The position numbers and the translations under genes are program-made. A stretch of DNA of 64,000 nt from Streptomyces spinosus (GTDB lineage: Bacteria > Actinomycetota > Actinomycetes > Streptomycetales > Streptomycetaceae): contig NZ_JAINRC010000014.1 in the NCBI RefSeq assembly GCF_020400655.1, positions 186,001-250,000 on the forward strand, read 5' to 3'. Of the stretch, positions 7,631-16,886 are shown in pieces (position 1 is the first letter of the stretch; each line of letters opens with the position of its first letter). Under the pieces are notes generated by a model. The model was not told the DNA's origin. It searched no databases and saw only the letters and a program-made list of their open reading frames with translations.

Positions 7631-8653
7631 ATGCTGATCGCTCAGCGTCCCTCGTTGACCGAAGAGGTCGTCGACGAGTTCCGCTCCCGGTTCGTGATCG
7701 AGCCGCTGGAGCCGGGCTTCGGCTACACCCTCGGCAACTCCCTGCGCCGTACCCTCCTGTCCTCGATCCCGGGTGCCGCCGTCACCTCGATCCGGATCGA
7801 CGGCGTGCTGCACGAGTTCACCACCGTGCCGGGCGTCAAGGAGGACGTCACCGACCTGATCCTCAACATCAAGCAGCTGGTCGTCTCCTCGGAGCACGAC
7901 GAGCCGGTCGTGATGTACCTGCGCAAGCAGGGCCCGGGTCTGGTCACCGCCGCCGACATCGCGCCCCCGGCCGGTGTCGAGGTGCACAACCCCGACCTGG
8001 TCCTCGCCACGCTCAACGGCAAGGGCAAGCTGGAGATGGAGCTGACGGTCGAGCGTGGCCGCGGTTACGTCTCCGCCGTGCAGAACAAGCAGGTGGGCCA
8101 GGAGATCGGCCGCATCCCGGTCGACTCCATCTACTCGCCGGTTCTCAAGGTCACGTACAAGGTCGAGGCCACGCGTGTCGAGCAGCGCACCGACTTCGAC
8201 AAGCTGATCGTCGACGTCGAGACCAAGCAGGCGATGCGTCCGCGTGACGCCATGGCCTCCGCCGGCAAGACGCTGGTCGAGCTGTTCGGTCTCGCGCGCG
8301 AGCTGAACATCGACGCCGAGGGCATCGACATGGGTCCGTCCCCGACGGACGCCGCGCTCGCCGCCGACCTGGCGCTGCCGATCGAGGAGCTTGAGCTCAC
8401 CGTTCGGTCGTACAACTGCCTCAAGCGTGAGGGCATCCACTCCGTGGGTGAGCTGGTCGCGCGCTCCGAGGCCGACCTGCTGGACATCCGCAACTTCGGT
8501 GCGAAGTCCATCGACGAGGTCAAGGCGAAGCTGGCCGGCATGGGCCTGGCCCTGAAGGACAGCCCGCCCGGATTCGACCCGACCGCCGCTGCGGACGCCT
8601 TCGGCGCCGATGACGACGCGGATGCCGGGTTCGTGGAGACCGAGCAGTACTGA
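7631..8653 (+). CDS. rpoA: RNA polymerase alpha subunit
   Basis: Scaffold for RNA polymerase assembly and a contact point for activators. The 340-residue protein has the N-terminal dimerisation domain (about 1-230, with FGYTLGNSLRRTLLSSIPGA) and the C-terminal DNA-binding domain (about 250-315, with LKREGIHSVGELVARSEADL). It ends with an acidic tail rich in Asp and Ala. It lies between rpsK and rplQ as expected. Confidence 0.98.
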   Translation: MLIAQRPSLTEEVVDEFRSRFVIEPLEPGFGYTLGNSLRRTLLSSIPGAAVTSIRIDGVLHEFTTVPGVKEDVTDLILNIKQLVVSSEHDEPVVMYLRKQGPGLVTAADIAPPAGVEVHNPDLVLATLNGKGKLEMELTVERGRGYVSAVQNKQVGQEIGRIPVDSIYSPVLKVTYKVEATRVEQRTDFDKLIVDVETKQAMRPRDAMASAGKTLVELFGLARELNIDAEGIDMGPSPTDAALAADLALPIEELELTVRSYNCLKREGIHSVGELVARSEADLLDIRNFGAKSIDEVKAKLAGMGLALKDSPPGFDPTAAADAFGADDDADAGFVETEQY

Positions 8654-8696
8654 GAGCTCGGGCCCACGGGTCCGTTCTCGGCTGCCGGCCCGCTGT

Positions 8697-8736
8697 GGCT
8701 GGTCGCGCAGTTCCCCGCGCCCCTTCGGGCGCGGGG
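8697..8736. repeat. Streptomyces intergenic repeat with hairpin
   Basis: GGCTGGTCGCGCAGTTCCCC is followed by a 10-bp perfect hairpin (8713-8722 with 8727-8736, loop CTTC). Two related copies in the opposite orientation lie at 21624-21654 and 21724-21747. I recall similar sequences in many Streptomyces spacers. Here it separates rpoA from rplQ and could work as a partial terminator. Confidence 0.65.
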
Positions 8737-8814
8737 TCTCCGACAGGCGACCGCCTGCTCGGATACTGACCCCGGTACCTGACACGGCCGGGGCAGACAC
8801 ACAGGAGAAAGAAC

Positions 8815-9315
8815 ATGCCGAAGCCCACCAAGGGTGCCCGTCTGGGCGGCAGCGCCGCGCACGAGAAGCTGCTCCTCGCGAACCTGGCGAAGAGCCTCTT
8901 CGAGCACGGCCGCATCACCACCACCGAGGCGAAGGCGCGCCGCCTGCGTCCGTACGCCGAGCGTCTGGTCACCAAGGCGAAGAAGGGCGACCTTCACAAC
9001 CGCCGCCAGGTGCTTCAGGTCATCACGGACAAGAGCGTCGTCCACACGCTCTTCACCGAGATCGGCCCGCGGTACGAGAACCGCCCCGGTGGCTACACCC
9101 GCATCACCAAGATCGGTAACCGCCGTGGCGACAACGCGCCCATGGCCGTCATCGAGCTGGTCGAGGCGCTGACGGTCGCCCAGCAGGCGACCGGTGAGGC
9201 CGAGGCCGCCACCAAGCGTGCGGTCAAGGAGGCCGAGGAGGCGAAGGCCGAGGAGACCAAGGTCGAGGAGACCGAGGCCGCCGAGGCTCCCGCCGAGGAG
9301 TCCAAGGACGCCTGA
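8815..9315 (+). CDS. rplQ: 50S ribosomal protein L17
   Basis: Large-subunit protein near the peptide exit tunnel. The conserved domain covers about residues 1-118 (MPKPTKGARLGGSAAHEKLL to the GGYTRITKIGNRRGDNAPM region). It is followed by a roughly 45-residue Ala/Glu/Lys-rich extension typical of actinobacteria and not present in short L17 proteins. A strong CAGGAGAAAG site precedes the ATG. It ends the alpha operon. Confidence 0.97.
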   Translation: MPKPTKGARLGGSAAHEKLLLANLAKSLFEHGRITTTEAKARRLRPYAERLVTKAKKGDLHNRRQVLQVITDKSVVHTLFTEIGPRYENRPGGYTRITKIGNRRGDNAPMAVIELVEALTVAQQATGEAEAATKRAVKEAEEAKAEETKVEETEAAEAPAEESKDA

Positions 9316-9328
9316 GGCTCCGCCTGAC

Positions 9329-9370
9329 GCGGGAAGCGGGTTCGCCCTTCGGGGCGGGCCCGCTTTCGCG
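9329..9370 (+). terminator. hairpin after rplQ
   Basis: AAGCGGG pairs with CCCGCTT, with an inner GCCC-TTCG-GGGC hairpin. It lies just after rplQ and before truA and is probably the alpha-operon terminator. Confidence 0.6.
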
Positions 9371-9389
9371 TACTTGAGAGGATCTGTAC

Positions 9390-10253
9390 GTGAGTGACGA
9401 AGTACAGCCCGGCCATGTCCGTCTCCGTCTCGACCTGTCCTACGACGGCACCGGTTTCCACGGCTGGGCCAAGCAGGCCGGTGACAGGCGGACCGTGCAG
9501 GGGGAGATCGAGGACGCCCTGCGGACGGTGACCCGGTCCCGGGAGACCTATGAGCTGACGGTCGCCGGGCGCACCGACGCCGGGGTGCACGCGCGGGGGC
9601 AGGTGGCCCATGTGGACCTGCCCGAGGGTGTGTGGCGTGAGCATCACGAGAAGCTGCTCAAGCGGCTCGCCGGCCGGCTGCCGAGGGACGTGCGGGTGTG
9701 GGCGCTCAGGGAGGCGCCGAGCGGTTTCAACGCGCGGTTCTCGGCCGTCTGGCGCCGGTACGCGTACCGGGTGACCGACAACCCGGGCGGCGTGGACCCG
9801 CTGCTGCGCAACCATGTGCTGTGGCACGACTGGCCGCTCGACGTGGACGCCATGAACGAGGCCGCCGGCGCGCTGCTCGGGGAGCACGACTTCGCCGCCT
9901 ACTGCAAGAAGCGGGAAGGGGCGACCACCATCCGCACGCTCCAGGAGCTGAGCCTGGTCCGGGGGGATGACGGCATCATCACCGCCACCGTGCGCGCGGA
10001 CGCCTTCTGCCACAACATGGTGCGGTCGCTGATCGGCGCGCTGCTGTTCGTGGGCGACGGGCACCGGGAGCCGGAGTGGCCCGGGAAGGTGCTGGCGGCC
10101 CGCGTCCGGGACTCCGCCGTGCACGTCGTACGGCCCCACGGGCTGACGCTGGAGGAGGTCGGCTATCCGGCCGACGAGCTGCTGGCGGCCCGGAGCAAGG
10201 AGGCACGCAACAAGCGGTCGCTGCCCGGCGCGCCGGGTTGTGGAACCTGTTAG
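9390..10253 (+). CDS. truA: tRNA pseudouridine(38-40) synthase TruA
   Basis: Converts uridines 38-40 in the tRNA anticodon arm to pseudouridine. The catalytic Asp is in AGRTDAGVHARGQ (about residue 63), and the 287-residue length is slightly above the family average because of a C-terminal tail (ARSKEARNKRSLPGAPGC). The GTG start follows GAGAGGA. It lies downstream of rplQ, a common actinobacterial arrangement. Confidence 0.95.
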   Translation: MSDEVQPGHVRLRLDLSYDGTGFHGWAKQAGDRRTVQGEIEDALRTVTRSRETYELTVAGRTDAGVHARGQVAHVDLPEGVWREHHEKLLKRLAGRLPRDVRVWALREAPSGFNARFSAVWRRYAYRVTDNPGGVDPLLRNHVLWHDWPLDVDAMNEAAGALLGEHDFAAYCKKREGATTIRTLQELSLVRGDDGIITATVRADAFCHNMVRSLIGALLFVGDGHREPEWPGKVLAARVRDSAVHVVRPHGLTLEEVGYPADELLAARSKEARNKRSLPGAPGCGTC

Positions 10254-10345
10254 TCAACGGGCGTGCTCGACGCGGACCGCTGGACCGCGGCGGGCCGGCG
10301 GTTCCGGGCGCTGGGTACTCCGGCGCCCGCGGGGGAGGGGCACTG

Positions 10346-11089
10346 ATGGCACAGGACGAGCTGCCGGTCACCGTGGTGATGCCGACGTACAACGAGGCGG
10401 CGAACCTGCCGGGGATGGCCGAGGCGGTGCTCGGGCTGCCGCTGGACGGGCTGCACCTGAAGGTCGTCGACGACTCCAGCCCGGACGGCACCGGGCGGAT
10501 CGCCGAGGAGCTGGCGGCGGAGTACAACAGTGGCGGGCGGCACCGGATGAGCGTGTTGCACCGCACCGAGAAGGACGGGCTGGGACGGGCGTACACGGCG
10601 GGGATGTCCGCCGCGCTGGCGGAGGGAGCCGCGTACGTCGTCCAGATGGACGCCGACGGCAGCCACCCGGTGGAGGCCGTGCCCCGCATGCTGGAGGCGG
10701 CCCTCGCCTCCGGCGCCGGGCTCGTCGTGGGCAGCCGGTACGTCGAGGGCGGCTCGCTGGACGAGCGGTGGGGCGCGCACCGGGTGCTGCTGTCCCGCTT
10801 CGCCAACCGGTACGCCCGCGCCGTCCTCGGCACCGACATCCAGGACATCACGGCCGGCTTCAGCCTGTGGTCGGCGGCGACCCTCAGGGACGTGGACCTG
10901 GCGTCCCTGGACAGCGCGGGCTACAGCTTCCAGGTGGAGCTGAAGTACAAGGCGGTACGCGCCGGGCACACGGCGGTGGAGGTCCCGATCCGGTTCGCCG
11001 AGCGCACCGAGGGTGCCTCCAAGATGACCCTGCGCACCCAGCTGGAGTCGGCCGTGGTACCGCTGCGGCTCCGGCTGAAGCGGCGGTAG
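10346..11089 (+). CDS. polyprenol-phosphate mannosyltransferase-like GT2 enzyme
   Basis: Family 2 glycosyltransferase of the Dpm1/Ppm1 type, expected to make polyprenyl-phosphate-mannose at the inner face of the membrane. The 247-residue protein has VVMPTYNEAANLP at the N-terminus, DDSSPDGTG and the catalytic Asp-Ala-Asp at 102-104. No membrane-spanning tail or fused acyltransferase domain is present, unlike some mycobacterial Ppm1 proteins. ATG 10346 is preceded by GGGGGAGGGG. The frame is open further upstream but that part overlaps truA. Substrate is inferred from the family. Confidence 0.8.
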   Translation: MAQDELPVTVVMPTYNEAANLPGMAEAVLGLPLDGLHLKVVDDSSPDGTGRIAEELAAEYNSGGRHRMSVLHRTEKDGLGRAYTAGMSAALAEGAAYVVQMDADGSHPVEAVPRMLEAALASGAGLVVGSRYVEGGSLDERWGAHRVLLSRFANRYARAVLGTDIQDITAGFSLWSAATLRDVDLASLDSAGYSFQVELKYKAVRAGHTAVEVPIRFAERTEGASKMTLRTQLESAVVPLRLRLKRR

Positions 11090-11101
11090 GCGCGCGCCCG
11101 G

Positions 11102-11974
11102 CTACCGGGCGGCGGCCGAGGCCTGGACCTGGCCGCGGCGGTGGATCTGGTTCGCGGTGAACTGGGCGAGGTCGTTGCCGGCGCCGAAGACCTTGGTGTC
11201 CTTGGTGGTGACGTCCTTGCCGCTGGTGAAGCCGGAGATCGTGAAGTAGGCGTAGCGGCCGTAGGAGTTCCTGGTCGAGCGGCAGAACGCGCCGTCGCAG
11301 AAGGGTTTGACGCCCTTGCCGAACAGCGAGCGGACGATGCTGCGGTCGTCGGTCTGGCCCTTGGCCTTGGCGGCCTTGTCCGCGTCGTCGAAGACGGCGA
11401 CGCCGACGGTGACCGCGATGCCGCCGTTCGTGTAGGTCACGCGCATCAGGCGGGTGCAGCCGTTGCCGGTGAGGATCTTGGGGAGGGTGCCGCCGGCGGC
11501 GGAGGCGCAGCTCTTGGTGTCGGCCGTCGGGCCCTTCTTGTACACCGTGCCGTCCATGGTGAGCTGGGTGCCCGGGAACAGCGTGTCCGGGCTCAGCGGG
11601 GCGGTGTCCTTCTTGGCGCTGGATATGAAGTCCGTGGGGTCCAGCGGCGGCGGCGCGCTGGTGGGCGCGAAGGACGGCGTCGCGCTGCCCGTGCCGGGCA
11701 GCGATCCGCTGGCGGGCAGGTTGCCGGGACCGGCCTGCGGATCACCTCCGTTCGCGGAGACGACGGCCATGGCGACCGCGGTGCCTATCGCGACGGTGGC
11801 GAGCGCGCCGCCGGCTATGAACAGCACCTTGCGGCGCTTGTTCCGCGTCTCCGATGCCTCGGCGAGCGCGGCCCAGTCCGGCGTCCCGTCGTCGGATCCG
11901 CTGTTCCACGGCTGCTGGGAATTCGGTTTCCAGGGATCCCACTGAGACTGGGGTCCCCCCTGCCCGTAACTCAT
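11102..11974 (-). CDS. membrane-anchored secreted protein of unknown function
   Basis: About 290 residues. The N-terminal 50 residues are hydrophilic and Gln/Ser/Gly-rich, followed by one membrane segment (VLFIAGGALATVAIGTAVAMAVV, split by small residues) and a Pro/Ser/Thr-rich linker. The extracellular domain of about 170 residues contains four Cys that could form disulphides. I do not recognise the domain. MSYGQGGPQ at 11974 is taken as the start; an ATG three codons upstream (11983) is also possible. It converges on the glycosyltransferase gene with 12 bases between stops. Confidence 0.75.
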   Translation of the reverse strand: MSYGQGGPQSQWDPWKPNSQQPWNSGSDDGTPDWAALAEASETRNKRRKVLFIAGGALATVAIGTAVAMAVVSANGGDPQAGPGNLPASGSLPGTGSATPSFAPTSAPPPLDPTDFISSAKKDTAPLSPDTLFPGTQLTMDGTVYKKGPTADTKSCASAAGGTLPKILTGNGCTRLMRVTYTNGGIAVTVGVAVFDDADKAAKAKGQTDDRSIVRSLFGKGVKPFCDGAFCRSTRNSYGRYAYFTISGFTSGKDVTTKDTKVFGAGNDLAQFTANQIHRRGQVQASAAAR

Positions 11975-12033
11975 GGGGCGCATCTTAGACGGGGGGCCGC
12001 TGGTGCGGGGTCCCTCTGGCGGCCTGCCTCGTT

Positions 12034-12063
12034 TTGACCGGTACGGGGGCTGCCCGGTAACCT
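12034..12063 (+). promoter_or_regulatory. rplM promoter candidate
   Basis: TTGACC (12034-12039), an 18-base spacer and TAACCT (12058-12063) match the Streptomyces housekeeping sigma consensus well. It lies about 180 bases upstream of rplM, leaving a long untranslated leader. Confidence 0.6.
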
Positions 12064-12242
12064 ACTTCTTCGTTGTGTATTGGCTTGCTCATTCTCACGG
12101 GACGGGCCCTTACACCGGTCCACCGGGCCGATGACCAGCGACCCCACGCACGCGGTTTGCGTCGCCGCCGTGGGTCAAGGCTGTCGTGATCGTTTCGGTG
12201 ACCTTGTTTAGGACCATTCACTCGAAGCGAAGGCTACGAACC

Positions 12243-12686
12243 GTGCGTACGTACAGCCCCAAGCCCGGCGATGTGACGCGCCAGTGGCACGTCATCGACG
12301 CTCAGGACGTTGTCCTGGGCCGTCTCGCCACCACCGCTGCGACCCTCCTGCGGGGCAAGCACAAGCCGATCTACGCGCCGCACGTCGACGCTGGTGACTT
12401 CGTCATCATCATCAACGCCGACAAGGTGCACCTGTCCGGCAACAAGCGGACCCAGAAGATGGCGTACCGCCACTCCGGTTACCCGGGTGGTCTGCGCTCC
12501 GTCCGCTACGACGAGCTGCTCGACAAGAACCCCGAGAAGGCCATCGAGAAGGCCGTCAAGGGCATGCTCCCCAAGAACTCCCTGGGCCGTCAGATGCTCT
12601 CGAAGCTGAAGGTCTACAAGGGTGACCAGCACCCGCACGCTGCCCAGCAGCCGGTGCCGTTCGAGATCACCCAGGTCGCGCAGTAA
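12243..12686 (+). CDS. rplM: 50S ribosomal protein L13
   Basis: Early-assembly large-subunit protein, 147 residues. It begins MRTYSPKPGDVTRQWHVIDA and contains GDFVIIINADKVHLSGNK. The GTG start at 12243 gives the family N-terminus and follows GCGAAGG. It is co-directional with rpsI, 42 bases away, the standard L13-S9 pair. Confidence 0.97.
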   Translation: MRTYSPKPGDVTRQWHVIDAQDVVLGRLATTAATLLRGKHKPIYAPHVDAGDFVIIINADKVHLSGNKRTQKMAYRHSGYPGGLRSVRYDELLDKNPEKAIEKAVKGMLPKNSLGRQMLSKLKVYKGDQHPHAAQQPVPFEITQVAQ

Positions 12687-12728
12687 GTCCGGCCACCCCC
12701 TAAGACTGAAGAGAATCTGAGGAGAATC

Positions 12729-13241
12729 GTGGCCGAGACCACTGCCGAGCAGCCGCTCGAAGAGCTTGACATCGACAGCTACACCACCGAGTCCGAGGTT
12801 CCCGTCGAGGGCGAGTACACCTCGGAGTCCCTGGCCTCCCGCTTCGGCGAGCCGCAGCCGGCCGCCGGCCTGGGCCGCCGCAAGAACGCCATCGCCCGCG
12901 TCCGGATCGTCCCGGGCACCGGCAAGTGGAAGATCAACGGTCGCACCCTCGAGGACTACTTCCCGAACAAGGTGCACCAGCAGGAAGTCAACGAGCCGTT
13001 CAAGGTCCTGGAGCTCGAGGGCCGTTACGACGTCATCGCCCGCATCGCGGGTGGCGGTGTCTCCGGTCAGGCCGGTGCGCTCCGTCTCGGTGTCGCCCGC
13101 GCGCTGAACGAGGCCGACGTCGACAACAACCGCGGCCCGCTGAAGAAGGCCGGCTTCCTGCGCCGCGACGACCGCGCGGTCGAGCGGAAGAAGGCCGGTC
13201 TGAAGAAGGCCCGCAAGGCCCCGCAGTACAGCAAGCGCTAA
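12729..13241 (+). CDS. rpsI: 30S ribosomal protein S9
   Basis: Head protein whose C-terminal tail (QYSKR) reaches the P-site tRNA; the tail is intact. The 170 residues include an acidic N-terminal extension of about 45 residues (EEL, DIDSYTTESEVPVEGEY), common in actinobacteria. The conserved core starts at GLGRRKNAIARVRI. The GTG start has GAGGAGAATC just upstream. Confidence 0.97.
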   Translation: MAETTAEQPLEELDIDSYTTESEVPVEGEYTSESLASRFGEPQPAAGLGRRKNAIARVRIVPGTGKWKINGRTLEDYFPNKVHQQEVNEPFKVLELEGRYDVIARIAGGGVSGQAGALRLGVARALNEADVDNNRGPLKKAGFLRRDDRAVERKKAGLKKARKAPQYSKR

Positions 13242-13266
13242 TCAGCAGCTGCCTCTGCTCGTACTC

Positions 13267-13309
13267 CGAACGCCCCGGCGGCACGCCATCTGTGCCGTCG
13301 GGGCGTTCG
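13267..13309 (+). terminator. terminator after rpsI
   Basis: An 18-bp stem with one G-U pair (13267-13284 with 13292-13309) and a 7-base loop, followed by TTTAT. It is a strong intrinsic-type terminator for the rplM-rpsI operon. Confidence 0.85.
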
Positions 13310-13421
13310 TTTATCCCAGCCAAGGGCGTATAACGACACAAGACGCTCAAAGGCTTGTGTGATCGGATGTCATGGCGTCTGCCATCATCCGGGCAGCAAG
13401 GACGCTTCCTCAGGAGGACAA

Positions 13422-14780
13422 GTGGGACGACTCTTCGGCACGGACGGCGTGCGCGGTGTCGCCAACGCGGATCTGACGGCCGAGATGGCGCTCGGCCTCT
13501 CCGTCGCCGCGGCGCACGTGCTGGCCGAGGCGGGCACCTTCGAGGGCCACAAGCCGACGGCGGTGGTCGGACGGGACCCGCGCGCGTCCGGGGAGTTCCT
13601 GGAGGCCGCGGTGGTCGCCGGTCTGGCCAGCGCCGGGGTGGACGTCCTGCGCGTCGGCGTGCTGCCGACGCCCGCGGTGGCACACCTGACCGGAGCGCTC
13701 GGCGCCGACCTCGGCGTGATGCTCTCCGCCAGCCACAACGCCATGCCGGACAACGGCATCAAGTTCTTCGCCCGCGGCGGCCACAAACTCGCCGACGAGC
13801 TGGAGGACCGGATCGAGGCGGTCTACCACGCGCACCGGCACGGCGAGCCGTGGGAGCGTCCGACGGGTGCCGGGGTCGGGCGCGTGCGGTCGCACGAGGA
13901 GGGCTTCGAGAGTTACGTCGCCCACCTGCTCGCGGTGCTGCCCAACCGGCTCGACGGGCTGAAGATCGTCCTGGACGAAGCGCACGGCGCGGCCTCGGGG
14001 GTCTCGCCGGAGGCGTTCGCCCGGGCCGGTGCCCAGGTCGTCACGATCGGCGCCGAGCCGGACGGCCTCAACATCAACGACGGCTGCGGCTCGACCCACC
14101 TGGACAAGCTCAAGGCCGCGGTCGTCGAGCACGGCGCGGACCTCGGCATCGCGCACGACGGCGACGCCGACCGCTGCCTGGCCGTGGACCACACCGGTGC
14201 GGAGGTCGACGGCGACCAGATCCTCGCGGTGCTCGCGCTGGCGATGCGGGAGCGTTCCGCACTGCGCTCCGACACCGTCGTCGCGACCGTGATGTCCAAC
14301 CTCGGCTTCAAGCTGGCCATGGAGCGCGAGGGCATCCGGCTCGTGCAGACCGCCGTCGGCGACCGGTACGTCCTGGAGGAGATGAAGGAGCACGGCTACG
14401 CCCTCGGCGGCGAGCAGTCCGGGCACGTCATCATCCTCGACCACGCGACCACCGGGGACGGCACGCTGACCGGCCTGCTGCTGGCGGCGAGGGTCGCCGA
14501 GACCGGCCGTACGCTGCGGGAGCTGGCGTCCGTCATGGAGCGGCTGCCGCAGGTGCTGGTCAACGTGCCCGACGTGGACAAGTCGCGGGTGCGCACGTCG
14601 GCCGATCTCGCCGCCGCCGTGTCCGAGGCCGAGCGGGAACTCGGGGAGACCGGGCGGGTGCTGCTGCGTCCTTCCGGTACCGAGCCGCTGGTGCGGGTGA
14701 TGGTCGAGGCCGCCGACATCGAGCAGGCGCGCTCCGTCGCCGGGCGGCTCGCCGACGCGGTGAAGTCGGCCCTCGGGTAG
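13422..14780 (+). CDS. glmM: phosphoglucosamine mutase
   Basis: Interconverts glucosamine-6-phosphate and glucosamine-1-phosphate on the way to UDP-GlcNAc for peptidoglycan. The 452-residue protein has the N-terminal GTDGVRG motif, the phosphoserine loop MLSASHN (Ser104), the Mg2+ loop DGDADRC and the C-terminal RPSGTEPLVRVM phosphate-binding loop. GTG 13422 follows CAGGAGGACAA; earlier in-frame starts have no such site. The pathway partner glmS is at 16.9 kb. Confidence 0.97.
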   Translation: MGRLFGTDGVRGVANADLTAEMALGLSVAAAHVLAEAGTFEGHKPTAVVGRDPRASGEFLEAAVVAGLASAGVDVLRVGVLPTPAVAHLTGALGADLGVMLSASHNAMPDNGIKFFARGGHKLADELEDRIEAVYHAHRHGEPWERPTGAGVGRVRSHEEGFESYVAHLLAVLPNRLDGLKIVLDEAHGAASGVSPEAFARAGAQVVTIGAEPDGLNINDGCGSTHLDKLKAAVVEHGADLGIAHDGDADRCLAVDHTGAEVDGDQILAVLALAMRERSALRSDTVVATVMSNLGFKLAMEREGIRLVQTAVGDRYVLEEMKEHGYALGGEQSGHVIILDHATTGDGTLTGLLLAARVAETGRTLRELASVMERLPQVLVNVPDVDKSRVRTSADLAAAVSEAERELGETGRVLLRPSGTEPLVRVMVEAADIEQARSVAGRLADAVKSALG

Positions 14781-14790
14781 TCCCGCGGGC

Positions 14791-15720
14791 TCAGGGACGG
14801 CGCCGGCGCCGCTTCCACAAGGACTTCTGTGCGAGCAGGGTGAGCGTGCCGGCCAGGACGATGCCCAGCAGGTTCAGCAGGAGCTGCTCGGAGGAGCGCG
14901 CGGCCTGGTGGGTGTCGTCGTAGATCAGGGCCACGGCCGCGTTGGCGGCCGCGGGTACGGTCGTCACCGAGATGGCGACGCCCACCAGGGCCCCGGACTT
15001 GGCCGACGTCAGCGACAGCGTGCCGGCGATGCCCGCGAGCACGGCGACGACGAACGAGAACCAGTCCGGTGCGTAGATGAAGCCGGTGTTGGGCCGGTCG
15101 GCCTCCAGCCGGGCCTTGCTGAACAGGCCGACCGCGTCCATCAGCAGACTGAACCCCGCGGTCACCGCCATCGCCAGCGCGAAGCCCACCAGCAGTGCGG
15201 TCAGCGAACGCCACGCCAGGCGCGGCCGGCGCCGCACGAGGGCCGTGCTGATGCCGGCCAGCGGGCCGAACTCCGGTCCCACGGCCATCGCGCCCACGAT
15301 CAGGATGGCGTTGTCCAGCACGACACCGCAGGCGGCGATCATCGTGGCCAGGGTGATGAAGGCCGCGTAGGTGACCGACAGCGTCGACTCCTCGTGGGTG
15401 GCCTCGGTCAGGCCCTCCCACAGCACCGCGTCCGCGCCCTCGCCCGGCGCCGCCTCCTCGGCCTCGTCGGCCCGCCGGGACAGGGAGAGGTCGATGGTGT
15501 CCACGGCGATCGAGCCGGTGTCGTCCAGGCCGAGGCGGCGCAGCCCGGCGATGAGTCCGTCACCCGCCTCGCGGGCCACGTCGCACAGGACGACGTCGCC
15601 GGCGGGGTCGCGGGCGGCGCCGGGCAGGACCACCAGATGGGTGGTGCCGACCGTGGACTCGATCAGGCGGACCACCTCGTCGGTCCGCTCGGCCGGGGTG
15701 ATCAGGCGCAGGTGCAGCAT
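14791..15720 (-). CDS. DUF389 integral membrane protein
   Basis: About 309 residues. The first 90 or so form a soluble domain (LHLRLITPAERTDEVVRLIE), followed by at least five hydrophobic segments with TYAAFITLATMIAACGVVLD and AILIVGAMAVGPEFGPLAG, the signature region of DUF389 proteins. Their biochemical role is unknown. The alternative start at 15729 adds three residues. It lies convergent with glmM and 22 bases downstream of coaA. Confidence 0.85.
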   Translation of the reverse strand: MLHLRLITPAERTDEVVRLIESTVGTTHLVVLPGAARDPAGDVVLCDVAREAGDGLIAGLRRLGLDDTGSIAVDTIDLSLSRRADEAEEAAPGEGADAVLWEGLTEATHEESTLSVTYAAFITLATMIAACGVVLDNAILIVGAMAVGPEFGPLAGISTALVRRRPRLAWRSLTALLVGFALAMAVTAGFSLLMDAVGLFSKARLEADRPNTGFIYAPDWFSFVVAVLAGIAGTLSLTSAKSGALVGVAISVTTVPAAANAAVALIYDDTHQAARSSEQLLLNLLGIVLAGTLTLLAQKSLWKRRRRRP

Positions 15721-15742
15721 GGCCCCCATCCAACACGTACCG

Positions 15743-16732
15743 CTACAGCTTGCGGAGCCTGAGGCGCTGGACCTTGTGGTCCTGGCCCTTGCGGAGGATG
15801 AGGGTGGCCCGGCCCCGGGTCGGGGCGATGTTCTCCACCAGGTTGGGCTTGTTGATGGTCCGCCAGAGCGTGCGGGCGTAGTCCAGGGCCTCCTCCTCGG
15901 AGACCTGGGTGTACTTGCGGAAGTACGAGTTCGGGTTCTGGAACGCCGTCTGGCGCAGCTTCTTGAAGCGGCTGAGGTACCAGCTCTCGATGTCGTCGGC
16001 GCTCGCGTCGACGTACACGCTGAAGTCGAAGTAGTCGGCGAGACCGACCCGGGTGCGGCCGTCCTTGCCGGGCAGGGCGGGCTGGAGGACGTTCAGGCCC
16101 TCCACGATCAGGATGTCCGGGCGGCGGACGGTGAGCTTCTCGCCGGGCACGATGTCGTAGATGAGGTGCGAGTAGACGGGCGCGGACACCTCGTCCTTGC
16201 CGGCCTTGATGCCGGCGACGAAACGGGTGAGGGCCCTGCGGTCGTAGGACTCGGGGAAGCCCTTGCGCGACATCAGGCCCCGGGCCTCCAACTCCCTTGT
16301 GGGCAGCAGGAATCCGTCCGTCGTGACCAGCTCCACGCGCGGGTGCTCGGGCCAGCGGGAGAGCAGCGCCTGGAGCAGGCGGGCGACCGTGGACTTCCCC
16401 ACGGCGACCGAGCCGGCGACCCCTATGACGAACGGGGTGCCGGACTGGGAGCCCTTCTCCCCGAGGAAGGTGTTCAGCGCGCCCCTCAGGCCGTCCGTGG
16501 CGCCGACGTAGAGATTGAGGAGCCGGGAGAGCGGGAGGTAGATGTCCCGTACCTCGTCCAGGTCGATGACGTCGCCGAGGCCGCGCAGCTTCTCCACCTC
16601 CTCGGCGGTGAGCGGCAGCGGCGTCTTGTCGCGCAGCGCGCTCCACTCGGCGCGGGTGAGATCGACGTAGGGAGTCGCCTCCGGCCTGTGCCGGTGGGCG
16701 CTCCGGGGCATCGAGGAGACCGGTGAGATCAC
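15743..16732 (-). CDS. coaA: pantothenate kinase, type I
   Basis: Phosphorylates pantothenate, the first and controlling step of coenzyme A synthesis. The 329-residue protein has Walker A GVAGSVAVGKST at about residues 103-114 and the family strings TTDGFLLPT and LIVEGLNVLQ. The C-terminal LRKL matches the family. The GTG start at 16732 is the best available although its ribosome-binding site is weak. It is transcribed divergently from glmS with about 150 bases between the genes. Confidence 0.95.
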   Translation of the reverse strand: MISPVSSMPRSAHRHRPEATPYVDLTRAEWSALRDKTPLPLTAEEVEKLRGLGDVIDLDEVRDIYLPLSRLLNLYVGATDGLRGALNTFLGEKGSQSGTPFVIGVAGSVAVGKSTVARLLQALLSRWPEHPRVELVTTDGFLLPTRELEARGLMSRKGFPESYDRRALTRFVAGIKAGKDEVSAPVYSHLIYDIVPGEKLTVRRPDILIVEGLNVLQPALPGKDGRTRVGLADYFDFSVYVDASADDIESWYLSRFKKLRQTAFQNPNSYFRKYTQVSEEEALDYARTLWRTINKPNLVENIAPTRGRATLILRKGQDHKVQRLRLRKL

Positions 16733-16873
16733 AGTCCATTGTTAACGGAGTTTGAACGGCACGGCGGGTGGGGTCCGTCACGCGGCCCGTTCCGGCCGCC
16801 ACGGGCCTTCGTACGACGGTGGTAATTTCCGATTTCGGGCATGCGGAGGCGGTTTTCGATCGTTGTCGGCCCG

Positions 16874-16879
16874 TAGGCT
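16874..16879 (+). promoter_or_regulatory. glmS -10 element, leaderless candidate
   Basis: TAGGCT ends 7 bases before the glmS ATG and no ribosome-binding site is present, which fits transcription starting at or near the A of the start codon. No clear -35 was seen. Confidence 0.5.
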
Positions 16880-16886
16880 GCCGCTC

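Noticed and set aside
16733..16886. glmS ribozyme upstream of glmS
   Set aside because: The spacer to coaA is short, shows none of the ribozyme core and the class is typical of Firmicutes.
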